This document shows positions 18,149-26,893 of a stretch of DNA of 62,862 nt, piece after piece. This DNA is from Halalkalibacter oceani (GTDB lineage: Bacteria; Bacillota; Bacilli; Bacillales; Bacillaceae_D). The stretch is from positions 1 through 62,862 of the forward strand of contig NZ_JAMBOS010000025.1 in assembly GCF_023715705.1 (NCBI RefSeq), given 5' to 3'. The first letter of the stretch is position 1; every line of letters begins with the position of its first letter. Below the pieces are notes generated by a model. That model saw nothing but the letters and a program-made list of their open reading frames with translations. It searched no databases and was not told the DNA's origin. Made by a program: the position numbers and the translations under genes.

Positions 18149-20632
18149 TTAAGAGAACGAAACAGCCCGCTGTGCCTTTTTCCGTGTAAAGGAAGGCGCT
18201 TTATAGAGCGGGATGGCCGCCCACTTCGGTGTATTCCGCTTCACCTTGGCGACGATCACCGTCATGTCATCATTGATCGAACCTTGTTCGGAGCGGATGA
18301 TCTTCTCCAGCAATAGGTCCGCCACCTCCTGCGGATCATCGGTTTTCAGCTCGTTAATCACCCGCTTCATCCACATTTCCTTGTTCTCGACATGCTTCGG
18401 CGCATCATAAATCCCATCGCTCATCATGATCAACAGATCTCCCGCCTTTAACTGTTCGCTCACGACATCTACGTCAAACTCCTGGATCATCCCAATCGGC
18501 AAATTATTCGCCTCCACTTTCGTGACATTGCTTCCCCTTTTAATAAAGCTCGGAATCGAGCCAATTTTCAAAAATTTTGTCGTAGCATCCTGTAAATCAA
18601 TCATCGCCAAATCAAGGGTTGAAAAAATTTCGTCCGTCGAGCGCAATGACAGCACAGAATTGACCGACTTGATCGCAATCGTTTCCTCAATGCCCGACTG
18701 TAAAATCTTTTGCAGCAGCTGTAACGTCTCATTGCTCTCGAGATGGGCTCTTTCCCCATTGCCCATTCCATCACTGATCGCGATCGCGTACTTCCCCGAT
18801 CCAAGCTCAATCGTCGAATAGCAATCGCCCGATACCCACGCACCACCCTTGGCGACATGGGCAACTCCTGTCTCGACGACAAACTGTTTTATCGAGCTGA
18901 ATGAAACATGGCTGTATCCGTTCGGATAAAAAGCCGCTTCCTCCTGTTTAACGACAACGGTTTCATTTACAATGTCGGACAGCATCGGGGCGATTACCTT
19001 TTCACATTGCCCATGCCCGTTATCAGCAGAAATGCTCATTTCAATTTCAATGTTCCCTTTCTCGAGACTATATATATCAATATGACCGATTTCCAGCCCT
19101 ACACCGCGCAAGGCGTCAAGCATTTGCTCCTCCTGATAATGATGGGCCTGCTTTTCCTTTTGTATTTCCTTCGCGAAGTCACCCATCACGCGCGACACCC
19201 CTAATAATTGGTCGGCGACGAGCTTACGGCTTTCCAGCACCTGCCGCTTCAATTTCTGATTCACCTGATAATACTCATGTTCACTCGCGATCGTCTGAAT
19301 GACCTTTTCCGGCTTAATACACAGCTTCTTCCATTCTGAGAGCAGCATTTGATTTTTGATTTCCCCATGCTCCTCTGTTTCTGTCATAATCCTTTGCATC
19401 GAATCATATGTTTTAGAAAAGTTCTGCACCCAGCAGCGTTCTTTTTTAAAGCAGGTTTGGCAGGTTTTTTCGGTAACATTGCTCAGGAAATAATCGGTCT
19501 CCCTTTCCTCCTCCTCTTCATTCGCTGTTTGAGGGAAGGCCTGAAAGCTGCTGGAAAGTGTCTGAAATAAAGTCGAGAACTGTTCGACGCGACCTGCCGT
19601 CAAATCACGGATTTTCCTTACATATTGCTGCTGCTCCTTCGAATGCTCAACGGTTCCCGGAATAAAGCGGGCAAGCCGCGTAATCAGATCTTTAGGCGTT
19701 AAGAAGAAGATCAGTATCGCCGCCATTGATTCCATTAAGGTGACCGATACTTGTGTAGCTCCTTCACTATAGAGACCGATTAAAAGGGTTCCGACAAGCA
19801 ATCCGAGAGCGACGCCGGTTCGCTTTCCTTCTTTTAATAAGCCCCCGAGCAGTCCGGCGAAGGCGAGCAAACTCATCTGGTATAAGCTGGCAACACTCGC
19901 CAGGCTGAGAATCAGCCCGGTCACGACACCGACCGTTGACCCGATTGCCGCCCCGCCAACGAAAGCGAACAGCAGAACGAGATAGCGCGCCAAAATATGT
20001 TCAACTGTCATATCATACATCATCCAGCCGATTGTCCCCGTCATTACAGAGGCAAGCATAATGATTAAGCAGACAATTTCTTCATTTTTTAACGGCTGCT
20101 GAATTTTCTTCGCCGTAATCAACGGCACACTTTGCATAAAAATCATCGTTAAGATAAAGCTTAGTCCGGCTTCAACTGTCGCCATCATCAGCGCGTAATT
20201 CGTCACGAGCCCTTCACTGACATAGACGAGCCCCAGCCTCGTCACCATGCTGGCGATAAAGACGGTATAGGGGAGAAAACTCTTCCGCTCCGTGATAAAT
20301 TTCGTCACGACCTTTTGAACGAGAACAAAGGTGATTATCGCGGCAAGGACAAAGACAACTTGTCCGTGATAGCTCAAGAGCGCACCGGCAACAAGCGAGA
20401 GTGCGGCGATTCCTGCCCGTTCACGCTTAAGCAAGTAGACGGCAGCTAAATAAGGGAGAACAAACGGGGTTAACTCGGATAAAATCATCGCTCTTCCTAA
20501 CAAAAAACCAATGATTGCTACCAAAAGTCCATATTGATAAAAAATGGTATTTGCCATTGCTGAAGCTTTTTTTCCGGCGTTTCCGATCATCGACCAGTCT
20601 GTCCATTTTGCTTTTGCTACCTTCCACATCAT
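18149..20632 (-). CDS. spoIIE: Stage II sporulation protein E, membrane PP2C phosphatase
   Basis: Dephosphorylates SpoIIAA to release sigma-F in the forespore and binds FtsZ at the polar septum. The N-terminal third holds about ten transmembrane helices, the middle is a coiled FtsZ-interacting region, and the C-terminal PP2C domain has AISDGMGNGERA, LLIMMSDGIYDA and NDDMTVIVAKV metal-binding motifs. The ATG at 20632 gives 827 residues, the same as B. subtilis, with GGTGG 5 nt upstream. An ATG at 20629 and an upstream TTG at 20653 are alternatives. Upstream lies a Spo0A-type promoter. Confidence 0.97.
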   Translation of the reverse strand: MMWKVAKAKWTDWSMIGNAGKKASAMANTIFYQYGLLVAIIGFLLGRAMILSELTPFVLPYLAAVYLLKRERAGIAALSLVAGALLSYHGQVVFVLAAIITFVLVQKVVTKFITERKSFLPYTVFIASMVTRLGLVYVSEGLVTNYALMMATVEAGLSFILTMIFMQSVPLITAKKIQQPLKNEEIVCLIIMLASVMTGTIGWMMYDMTVEHILARYLVLLFAFVGGAAIGSTVGVVTGLILSLASVASLYQMSLLAFAGLLGGLLKEGKRTGVALGLLVGTLLIGLYSEGATQVSVTLMESMAAILIFFLTPKDLITRLARFIPGTVEHSKEQQQYVRKIRDLTAGRVEQFSTLFQTLSSSFQAFPQTANEEEEERETDYFLSNVTEKTCQTCFKKERCWVQNFSKTYDSMQRIMTETEEHGEIKNQMLLSEWKKLCIKPEKVIQTIASEHEYYQVNQKLKRQVLESRKLVADQLLGVSRVMGDFAKEIQKEKQAHHYQEEQMLDALRGVGLEIGHIDIYSLEKGNIEIEMSISADNGHGQCEKVIAPMLSDIVNETVVVKQEEAAFYPNGYSHVSFSSIKQFVVETGVAHVAKGGAWVSGDCYSTIELGSGKYAIAISDGMGNGERAHLESNETLQLLQKILQSGIEETIAIKSVNSVLSLRSTDEIFSTLDLAMIDLQDATTKFLKIGSIPSFIKRGSNVTKVEANNLPIGMIQEFDVDVVSEQLKAGDLLIMMSDGIYDAPKHVENKEMWMKRVINELKTDDPQEVADLLLEKIIRSEQGSINDDMTVIVAKVKRNTPKWAAIPLYKAPSFTRKKAQRAVSFS

Positions 20633-20665
20633 TTCATCCACCACCCTAATCAAATTGTTGTCCTA

Positions 20666-20732
20666 ATTATAAACAGAGGATGCTTTCATTTTTTGTCAAA
20701 ACAGCCAACGAAAATCAAAAAAACGTTCGACT
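20666..20732 (-). promoter_or_regulatory. Spo0A-activated spoIIE promoter with 22-bp spacer
   Basis: TTGACA (20694-20699) and TATAAT (20666-20671) on the minus strand are both consensus but 22 bp apart. That spacing is unusable by sigma-A alone and is characteristic of Spo0A-driven spoIIE/spoIIG promoters. A perfect 0A box TTTGTCAAA on the opposite strand overlaps the -35, and a second near-match (TTCGACT, 20726-20732) lies further upstream. Confidence 0.8.
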
Positions 20733-20998
20733 CGTTTCGTCCTAAATAGGTAGCGATAGCTATAGTATTCAAAAAAAGTCGGCGCCTTCTCACTCTTTAT
20801 GGAAGATAATTGGAGTCTGTAGGGAATGCTGAGGAACAAAAAAAGGTTGATTTTCTCTGAAAAGAGGAATATGTGAATTTCGCATAAGAAAAACGCGTAG
20901 CGTCCTTTCTTAGAAGCACTTTGCGGAGCGAGTGGTGCAAATTACTTTGAAAGAACTCAGAAACTTTTTTAGAAAGCTACGCCCTCTTTCTTAAAACG
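20733..20998. other. Gene-free spacer between spoIIE and tRNA-Met with repeat element
   Basis: No convincing reading frame. At 20906-20929 is a 24-bp sequence shared at 22/24 with 53061-53084. It is part of a loose inverted arrangement with GCGTAG-type ends (about 20894-20902 and 20978-20987). This looks like a degenerate non-coding repeat. Confidence 0.5.
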
Positions 20999-21030
20999 CA
21001 AAAAAACAGCTGATCATCGTGATCACCTGT
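20996..21030 (-). terminator. Terminator of tRNA-Met
   Basis: Minus-strand stem ACAGGTGATCA/TGATCAGCTGT (21006-21030) with a 3-nt loop and seven T residues, 18 nt after the tRNA. Confidence 0.92.
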
Positions 21031-21048
21031 TTTATTCGTAATATGTAT

Positions 21049-21125
21049 TGGTAGCGGCGGAGGGAATCGAACCCCCGACCTCACGGGTATGAACCGTACG
21101 CTCTAGCCAGCTGAGCTACACCGCC
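21049..21125 (-). tRNA. tRNA-Met (CAU), elongator
   Basis: A 77-nt cloverleaf on the minus strand with a CAU anticodon loop (GGTTCATACCC), D-arm GCTCAGCTGGCTAGAGC, T-arm with GGTTCGATTCC, and an encoded 3' CCA (21049-21051). G1 pairs with U72, and the discriminator is A73. It closely resembles B. subtilis trnSL-Met1, which also lies between yabR and spoIIE. The tRNA-Glu that follows in B. subtilis is missing here. Confidence 0.97.
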
Positions 21126-21150
21126 ATTTCACTTATTTGCGACAAGTATT

Positions 21151-21179
21151 AATATACTTGTTTTATCCTCATAAGTCAA
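21151..21179 (-). promoter_or_regulatory. sigma-A promoter of tRNA-Met
   Basis: TTGACT (21174-21179), 17-bp spacer, TATATT (21151-21156) on the minus strand, 25 bp before the tRNA. Confidence 0.83.
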
Positions 21180-21283
21180 GCATTAATTTCAGATAATGAT
21201 TTCGGCGCAGCATTTGGTCCCGCATCTGACGTGCTCCTGAAAAATCAAACCGTTGTATCAGCGCTACAAAACGCTTCGACATT

Positions 21284-21325
21284 CATTAAAAAAAGCCGCC
21301 CCGCTCTCGCGAGACAGCTTCATTC
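21284..21325 (-). terminator. Terminator of yabR
   Basis: On the minus strand GCTGTCTCG pairs with CGGGGCGGC using several G-U pairs, followed by seven T residues, just downstream of the yabR stop. Confidence 0.7.
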
Positions 21326-21346
21326 TATTCCAAAGATAGCAGCAAA

Positions 21347-21823
21347 TTATCCTCGACGGGCTCCTCGACCTCCACGCTTCGCTTCTGTTTGACGCTTCAA
21401 TGTTGAAATACGTTCTTCGCTGTCCTTTAAAAACCGGCTCATCTTGTCTTCAAAGGAAATGCTCGCACGAGCTTGATTTGGTCTCGGGCTTCGTCCTCCA
21501 CCTTGGGGACGAGAGTTGTAAGGGCGACTTGGTCTGGCTGGACGCTCAGCACCTTCTGGTCTTGGAGGACGAGCAGGTCGCTCAGGTCGGTCTTGGGCTT
21601 TGCGAATCGACAGGCCGATTTTCCCGTCCGCTTCCACGTTAACGACCTTTACCAAAACCTCGTCTCCAACTTTCAAGAATTCATTAATATCCTTGACATA
21701 ATTGTCAGCTACTTCACTGATGTGTACAAGGCCAGTAACCCCACTCGGCAGCTCTACAAATGCACCAAAATGAGTGATTCCCGTAACCTTCCCCTGTAAC
21801 TTGCTGCCTACTTCGATTGACAT
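21347..21823 (-). CDS. yabR: S1 RNA-binding domain protein YabR
   Basis: A 158-residue general-stress type protein. Residues 1-75 form one S1 domain (VGSKLQGKVTGITHFGAFVELPSGVTGLVHISEV) like those in PNPase and ribosomal S1. Residues 77-115 are an Arg/Pro-rich tract with repeated RPARPxRP units, probably disordered and RNA-binding. The C-terminus is basic and glycine-rich (GGRGARRG). A consensus promoter lies in the gap after divIC. GGAGG precedes the ATG by about 12 nt. Confidence 0.94.
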   Translation of the reverse strand: MSIEVGSKLQGKVTGITHFGAFVELPSGVTGLVHISEVADNYVKDINEFLKVGDEVLVKVVNVEADGKIGLSIRKAQDRPERPARPPRPEGAERPARPSRPYNSRPQGGGRSPRPNQARASISFEDKMSRFLKDSEERISTLKRQTEAKRGGRGARRG

Positions 21824-21872
21824 GAAAAAATAGATCCTCCTTAAGAAATCTTAAAAATGTTCACTTGTATAT

Positions 21873-21902
21873 ATTATACCTGAATGCGAAAAAGAGTGTC
21901 AA
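21873..21902 (-). promoter_or_regulatory. sigma-A promoter of yabR
   Basis: TTGACA (21897-21902), 18-bp spacer, TATAAT (21873-21878) on the minus strand. Both hexamers are perfect, and the -35 overlaps the divIC stop codon. Confidence 0.88.
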
Positions 21903-22279
21903 TCTGACGAACGTTCCGGTAATTTAAATAGGGTTTCACCCGGTTTGGACAGGTAATAGTCACGTCGCGCCACCTCGGCAATATAATCCAGGTTATTGTA
22001 ATTCTCTATTTCCTGCTCCAACCGCTGCTCCTCAGCCTGAAGCTGCTGAAGCTGCTCTTCCAGAGCCAGTTTCTCTTGTCTTTTCTCTTCCAGTGAACTT
22101 GTTTGCGCATAAATCGTGGCGATGCCAACACATCCGACGACAATGGCCAGAATAGCCAGAGCACTTAATCGTCGTATTAATCCCCTGCGCTTTTTCGTTT
22201 GAAGTTGAATCTCCTGTTCACGCTGCTGAGTATATGCTTTATCCAATGTTCGAACCCTGGTTGCACGATTTGCGGACAT
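21899..22279 (-). CDS. divIC: Cell division protein DivIC (FtsB-like)
   Basis: Bitopic divisome protein that works with FtsL and DivIB at the septum. The 126 residues comprise a basic cytoplasmic N-terminus, one transmembrane helix at about 38-56 (LSALAILAIVVGCVGIATIY), and a leucine-zipper coiled coil of about 62-98 rich in EEQLQQLQAEEQRLEQE. The conserved extracellular DYIAEVARRDYYLSKPGE follows. It is downstream of yabQ as in B. subtilis. Confidence 0.96.
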   Translation of the reverse strand: MSANRATRVRTLDKAYTQQREQEIQLQTKKRRGLIRRLSALAILAIVVGCVGIATIYAQTSSLEEKRQEKLALEEQLQQLQAEEQRLEQEIENYNNLDYIAEVARRDYYLSKPGETLFKLPERSSD

Positions 22280-22290
22280 GTTATCACCCC

Positions 22291-22872
22291 TTACTCTTTC
22301 TTTTTCCTCATCGCACTAATAAATTCCTTTATTTTCTTCAACATCGGTTCCAATTTCTTTATATGCTTTAATAGACCTGTCCATCTTAACAGCAGGAGGA
22401 CCAGACCTCTAAGCGGAACAAAAACAAGACGGAGCAAAAACAGGATGACAGCGATACAGCCTGTTACTATCATCATACATAAGGAATACAGCAGTTTCAA
22501 TATGAAGGTGACCGGCTTAATGACAAGATATTGAAAAAGACTGACAATGCCCCTGTAAATTGAAACCGTCAGCAAAATACACCGTTCCAACAAACCTCGA
22601 TAAAAGCGGCGGAGAATTGCCTGATAGGCAGCATAGCCGCAAATAAGGGCTAAGAAGACATAAAAACGGATTTCCCCGTGATTGGTTTGCAGCAGAACAT
22701 AAAATACGACAAGCGCCTGCATCAACCAAAATAGCACATCGTTGCAAGCAACAAACCAATGAAAGGAGTTCCTGCGCTTCGAAAACCGGTGATACGTATC
22801 AATCGCCGCACCAATATAGCTGCCCATCGCCACCATGGACAGCATCGTATAAAGTTGCACGCTTAAGCTCAC
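22291..22872 (-). CDS. yabQ: Spore cortex biosynthesis protein YabQ
   Basis: A 193-residue membrane protein with four or five hydrophobic helices. In B. subtilis YabQ localises to the mother-cell outer forespore membrane and is needed for cortex formation. The family is recognised by SVQLYTMLSMVAMGSYIGAA at the N-terminus, a central YRGLLER segment and a basic C-terminus. The GTG start overlaps the yabP stop (GTGA). Confidence 0.92.
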   Translation of the reverse strand: MSLSVQLYTMLSMVAMGSYIGAAIDTYHRFSKRRNSFHWFVACNDVLFWLMQALVVFYVLLQTNHGEIRFYVFLALICGYAAYQAILRRFYRGLLERCILLTVSIYRGIVSLFQYLVIKPVTFILKLLYSLCMMIVTGCIAVILFLLRLVFVPLRGLVLLLLRWTGLLKHIKKLEPMLKKIKEFISAMRKKKE

Positions 22873-23180
22873 TTGAATAACTTCCCGAAGAAGCCTTTCG
22901 ATTTATCCTGATGACCTTGATCAAGATAAACGAGGTCAAAGATCTTCCCTTCGATGGAGACATTCCCAAGCTCCACGTTCAGGTTTTTCATATGCAGGTT
23001 TTGACCGCGCACAGACAGGAAGCCCATCACCGTTTCGAGCAGAAATTCCTCATTATCGAAGCTTTCAACCTGCTTCACTCCCGTTATATCAAGCTGTCTC
23101 CGCCCTTTTAATGTAATATCATGGTCATTACTTTGCCGCTCTCGCCCCATCGGTGTACCGAATTCATATGAATGATCCAT
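22869..23180 (-). CDS. yabP: Sporulation protein YabP
   Basis: A 103-residue protein of the YabP/YqfC family, needed in the mother cell for cortex formation. LKGRRQLDITGVKQVESFDNEEF and GFLSVRGQNLHMKNLNVELG are the family core. The ATG at 23180 follows GGAGGG by 9 nt and gives the B. subtilis length (about 100 aa). A longer upstream reading is not supported. Confidence 0.93.
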   Translation of the reverse strand: MDHSYEFGTPMGRERQSNDHDITLKGRRQLDITGVKQVESFDNEEFLLETVMGFLSVRGQNLHMKNLNVELGNVSIEGKIFDLVYLDQGHQDKSKGFFGKLFK

Positions 23181-23248
23181 CCCATGACCCTCCTCTTTTT
23201 TTACTCTCACCGCATTATATGAAAGGAGGAGGGAAATTAGAACAAGCC

Positions 23249-23512
23249 CTATTCAGCGGTATTCGACGTTTCGCTGACGATCGTATACATCGTACCGGCT
23301 TCTTCCTTGCGTACAATATCACGGATCGCCTCGACCCTGACGGTAACCGTCTTCTGGCCAAACTTAATGACAAGCTCGTCTCCCGCCTTCACCGTCGAAC
23401 CGGCTTTCGCCACCTGTCCATTAATTTGAATTCTGCCTTTGTCACATACTTCCTTCGCCAATGTTCTTCGCTTAATTAATCGTGACACTTTTAAAAATTT
23501 ATCTAAACGCAT
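23249..23512 (-). CDS. rqcP: Ribosome-associated quality-control factor RqcP (YabO, Hsp15-like S4 protein)
   Basis: An 87-residue S4-domain protein that acts with RqcH on stalled 50S subunits during poly-alanine tailing. MRLDKFLKVSRLIKRRTLAKEVCDKGRIQINGQ is the S4 RNA-binding fold. The ATG at 23512 has GGGAGGAG 8 nt upstream. An upstream extension overlaps yabN but lacks family similarity. It overlaps the 3' end of yabN by 14 nt. Confidence 0.95.
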   Translation of the reverse strand: MRLDKFLKVSRLIKRRTLAKEVCDKGRIQINGQVAKAGSTVKAGDELVIKFGQKTVTVRVEAIRDIVRKEEAGTMYTIVSETSNTAE

Positions 23513-24980
23513 CGCTATTCTCCTCCCGTTCCAGCTGCTTTGCCTGCTCCCATCTCTCATCAAGCTCCTCAAGAGTCAGCTCAGTCAGCACCCTGCCTTC
23601 CGCACCGACCGATTCTTCAATATAACGGAAGCGTCGTTTAAACTTCCGGTTAGTTCGCAGCAAAGCCTCTTCTGGATCAATTTTATAATACCTTGCTAAA
23701 TTGGCAAGCACAAACAGGATATCGCCAAATTCCTTCTTCATTTCCTCCCCGGCTCCCGCTTTCAATTCGACCATAAACTCGTTGATCTCCTCCTGAAGCT
23801 TCATCCAGATCGGCGCCGCCTCGTCCCAATCAAAGCCGCCCTTCGCAGCCTGCTTTTGCAGCTGTTCCGCTTCCATTAGCGCTGGCAAACCTTTTGGTAT
23901 ACTGGCCAATAGGGAGCTGTTTTCTTCTTTCCCTTTTTCCTGCTTTTTAATAGCATCCCAGTTAACAACGACTTCCTCTGCATCACTCACGCTCGTTTCG
24001 CCAAAAACATGGGGATGACGCCGGATCATTTTTTCCGTGATCGCATAAATAACATCCTCAATCGAAAAATAGCCTTCATCCTCGCCGATTTGCGCATGCA
24101 GCAAAACTTGAAGCAGGACATCGCCCAGCTCTTCAACAAGATGCTCCTCATCCTGCTCATCAATCGCTTCAAGCACCTCATATGTTTCTTCCAGCAAGTA
24201 CTTTTTCAGCGACTGATGGGTCTGCTTCTGATCCCACGGGCAGCCGCCCGGACCACGCAAGGTTGCGATCACCTTTCTCAGCTTTGTGAATTCACGATAA
24301 AGCATCTCCTCTTTATGTACCGGGGGCACATAGACCGCGGTTAAGTTATTCAGTGTCGTCCGTCGATCAAGATCGTAAAGCGGGACCCGGATCAGCTCCT
24401 CATCACGTGAGCCGGCAGCAGTGACGATCGTCACCTCATAATCATCCGGCAAACGCTCCATTAATGTCAGCTTAACCTCGGAAGCAATCATCGCATCATA
24501 GACCTGGACAATGATAATATGCTCGGTCAACACAAGCTGATCGCGCTGCAGCGCTGTTCCATCAACAATTTGACAGCCTTCAATCGGATCGATCCGCAAG
24601 GCAGTATACATCGCATCCAAAAAGCTTTGCCCGCCCAAAATTTTCAGCTTAATCGTACCCTTCGCTTCCTCCGCGACAAGCAGCTGAACTGTACGCTCTG
24701 CTACAAAAGGATGGCCGGGAACGGCATAAATGACCTCATCTTCCGCACTTGCTATCAGCTCGCCGACAATCGCCTGATAGACAGCATCAAAATCCTCGTG
24801 CTGTTCATACAAGGCATCAAACGCCTTAACAGCAACCCCTTCCTCCTTTAATGCCTGGACAGCCGGATGCTCGGCCGTCCGCACATAAACGGCCTCCTGC
24901 TTTACTAAATAACGGTAGATTCCGAGCGGCATTTGCTCAATGTCACCGGCCCCTAAGCCAATAATGATTATTTCTTTCAT
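23499..24980 (-). CDS. yabN: YabN: tetrapyrrole-methylase-fold plus MazG nucleotide pyrophosphohydrolase
   Basis: A 493-residue two-domain protein. Residues 1-220 have the tetrapyrrole (SAM) methylase fold (IIIIGLGAGDIEQMPLG, YAVPGHPFVAERTVQLL). Residues 230-490 form a MazG NTP pyrophosphohydrolase with LRGPGGCPWDQKQTHQSL and the metal cluster EETYEVLEAI...EELGDVLLQV. MazG hydrolyses non-canonical or signalling NTPs. The activity of the first domain in this fusion is not established. It starts 1 nt after yabM. Confidence 0.94.
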   Translation of the reverse strand: MKEIIIIGLGAGDIEQMPLGIYRYLVKQEAVYVRTAEHPAVQALKEEGVAVKAFDALYEQHEDFDAVYQAIVGELIASAEDEVIYAVPGHPFVAERTVQLLVAEEAKGTIKLKILGGQSFLDAMYTALRIDPIEGCQIVDGTALQRDQLVLTEHIIIVQVYDAMIASEVKLTLMERLPDDYEVTIVTAAGSRDEELIRVPLYDLDRRTTLNNLTAVYVPPVHKEEMLYREFTKLRKVIATLRGPGGCPWDQKQTHQSLKKYLLEETYEVLEAIDEQDEEHLVEELGDVLLQVLLHAQIGEDEGYFSIEDVIYAITEKMIRRHPHVFGETSVSDAEEVVVNWDAIKKQEKGKEENSSLLASIPKGLPALMEAEQLQKQAAKGGFDWDEAAPIWMKLQEEINEFMVELKAGAGEEMKKEFGDILFVLANLARYYKIDPEEALLRTNRKFKRRFRYIEESVGAEGRVLTELTLEELDERWEQAKQLEREENSDAFR

Positions 24981-24981
24981 C

Positions 24982-26577
24982 TCATCCGCTCCTTTTTACT
25001 AATCTTCTGATCCGCTTCAGCTTAGGAATCGTCCGCCACTCCCGTTCTGAAAAAATCGGGAGATAGACAACACCTGCCGCAATAACACACGCTCCAAGCC
25101 CGGCCGTACTGAGGGCGACGACTGCATCACCAAGTCTGCTGTCAGGAATGAGCAAGCCGCTCGCTTCTCTCCAGGCGAGAGTAAGCAGTCCCATTGCCAG
25201 CAATAGTCCTCCTATCCAAAAATAAACCTTGCCGCTCCCGAAAAAGAAAAGTTGATGCCGTTGCAGCACGACCACCGCATAGATGACCATTACTGTCAGC
25301 GCGGCAACGGTCGACCAGGCAGCGCCGAATGTGCCGAAAACCGGGATGAGGACGATATTACCGATTGTTTTTACACCGAGTCCAATTCCAACAGCCAATG
25401 CAGGATAACGCTCAAGGTGATAGCCTTGCAAAATACCGGCAAGCGTGGCAAATAAGGAGCCGACGACAATCGCCAAAGCGACCACTTGTAACACGTCCGA
25501 GCCAGCACGATCTGTAAACAGCATATGATTTGTCGGTTCAATAATGACGAGTAAGCCAACCGTTGCCGCTCCTCCTACTAAAAGCGCCAGACGATAACAA
25601 AGATATTGATACAATCCGGCCCGTTTCCCACGCTTTTGCGCAACCATGTTGGCAAGCAAAGGCACAATCGCCAGACTAAGCACGGTCGCCAGCACCACGC
25701 CAAGCTGGAGCAATGGCTGGCCCCGGTCATAAACCCCTTTAGCAGCATAGGCCGCCTGCTCTTGAAGCCCGTTTCTCGCCAGCAGCCGAATCACGGTCAA
25801 CGCATCGACGAGCTGAAAGAGGATGAAGACAAGTGCGCTCATGCTGATCAGCAGTGCCTGGCTCCATAAGGCGGTCATTTGCTTTCGCAGGCGCTGCCAC
25901 GGAAGATGCTGCGGCAAAATAAGCTGCCGCAGCCACGCCCCCTTGTTCAACAGCTGAAGCACGAGAAAGCCGGCCGTCACCCCAGCAATCGAGCCGACCG
26001 CCGCTCCGGTTCCGATTTGATACACATCAGCCCCTTCATGGAGAAGCGATATCGTTATCGCTAAAATACTGCCGACGCGCACAAGCTGCTCGATCATATG
26101 AGAAGCCGCTGTCGTTCCCAGCTCGCCCCGACCCTGGTCATAGCCCCGGCTCGTACATAAAGCCGGCAATAACAAAAACAGAAAACTGATCGCCCGAATC
26201 GGTCCCGTCAGCCCGCGGTCTCCCATCAGCACCGCAAGCGGTTCAGCCAAGCTAAAGAGAGCAATCCACCCTAGCAAGGCGCCGAACAGCTGACTGTAAA
26301 AAAAGATACTGACGATTTCGCTCGCCTGTTGCTGATCAGCTTGCCTGAGCCCGGCGAGCTGCTTCGACAGCACGACAGGAAAGCCGTACATCGCCAAAAC
26401 CGCCATAATGCCATATAACGGATAGGTTTGCTGATAGACGTAAAAGCCTATATCGCCAACCATATTTTGAAAAGGAATTCTGTAGATCGCACTTAGCAGC
26501 TTTGCCAAAACCGCTGCCCCTGATACTAATAAAAAGCCATACCAAAAAGAAGGCCTGTTCTTCGTTTCTATGTCCAA
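24982..26577 (-). CDS. yabM: Polysaccharide biosynthesis/flippase family protein YabM (MVF, SpoVB-like)
   Basis: A 531-residue integral membrane protein with about 14 predicted helices, member of the MOP/MVF flippase superfamily with SpoVB and MurJ. ETKNRPSFWYGFLLVSGAAVLAKLLSAIYRIP is the family opening, and YPLYGI follows. A wall-lipid flippase role is inferred from relatives. The start is TTG at 26577, with GAGG about 10 nt upstream. A modest promoter (TTGGCG, 18 bp, TATGAT) lies in the gap before it. Confidence 0.9.
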   Translation of the reverse strand: MDIETKNRPSFWYGFLLVSGAAVLAKLLSAIYRIPFQNMVGDIGFYVYQQTYPLYGIMAVLAMYGFPVVLSKQLAGLRQADQQQASEIVSIFFYSQLFGALLGWIALFSLAEPLAVLMGDRGLTGPIRAISFLFLLLPALCTSRGYDQGRGELGTTAASHMIEQLVRVGSILAITISLLHEGADVYQIGTGAAVGSIAGVTAGFLVLQLLNKGAWLRQLILPQHLPWQRLRKQMTALWSQALLISMSALVFILFQLVDALTVIRLLARNGLQEQAAYAAKGVYDRGQPLLQLGVVLATVLSLAIVPLLANMVAQKRGKRAGLYQYLCYRLALLVGGAATVGLLVIIEPTNHMLFTDRAGSDVLQVVALAIVVGSLFATLAGILQGYHLERYPALAVGIGLGVKTIGNIVLIPVFGTFGAAWSTVAALTVMVIYAVVVLQRHQLFFFGSGKVYFWIGGLLLAMGLLTLAWREASGLLIPDSRLGDAVVALSTAGLGACVIAAGVVYLPIFSEREWRTIPKLKRIRRLVKRSG

Positions 26578-26620
26578 TCACCTGTCGCCTCACTTTATGA
26601 TCCAATGCTCCTCTATCATA

Positions 26621-26655
26621 CTAGAATAAGAGGACCGACGCCAAGCCGATCCGCG
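26621..26655 (-). promoter_or_regulatory. Candidate sigma-A promoter of yabM-yabN
   Basis: On the minus strand TTGGCG, an 18-bp spacer and TATGAT lie about 45 bp upstream of yabM, after two terminators. Confidence 0.5.
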
Positions 26656-26740
26656 AACATAGCGCTCAGGCGAAAGATTTTTTTACCCTTTGCCGAGTCC
26701 CCCAAGCATGAGCGTAAGCGCCCTGCCTTCTAAAGTCACG

Positions 26741-26777
26741 AAAAAAAGCCCGCCGCCATCCCGTTTCCGGGACGGGC
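26741..26777 (-). terminator. Second terminator after spoVT
   Basis: A GC-rich minus-strand hairpin (CCGTCCCG, GAAA loop, CGGGATGG, with GCCC/GGGC outside) followed by seven T residues. It stands about 65 bp beyond the first spoVT terminator and ahead of the yabM promoter. The rest of this 316-bp gap shows nothing else. Confidence 0.75.
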
Positions 26778-26842
26778 CGACAGACCAAGCACCTTAAAAC
26801 TCTCGTCCACTTCCTATCATCGTTTTCCCCGCTTCCCCCATT

Positions 26843-26889
26843 CAAACAAAAGAGCCGTGACAAAAAGGATCAATCCCCCTTGTCACGGC
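26843..26889 (-). terminator. Terminator of spoVT
   Basis: Minus-strand stem GCCGTGACAA/TTGTCACGGC (26854-26889) followed by TCTTTTGTTT, immediately after the spoVT stop. Confidence 0.88.
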
Positions 26890-26893
26890 TGCT

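Noticed and set aside
20733-20998. A CRISPR-like array in repeat-rich spacers
   Set aside because: No regularly spaced direct repeats occur anywhere in the window, and no cas genes are present.
21126-21150. A second tRNA (Glu) next to tRNA-Met, as in B. subtilis
   Set aside because: No further cloverleaf is present on either side. The promoter directly precedes tRNA-Met and a terminator follows it.
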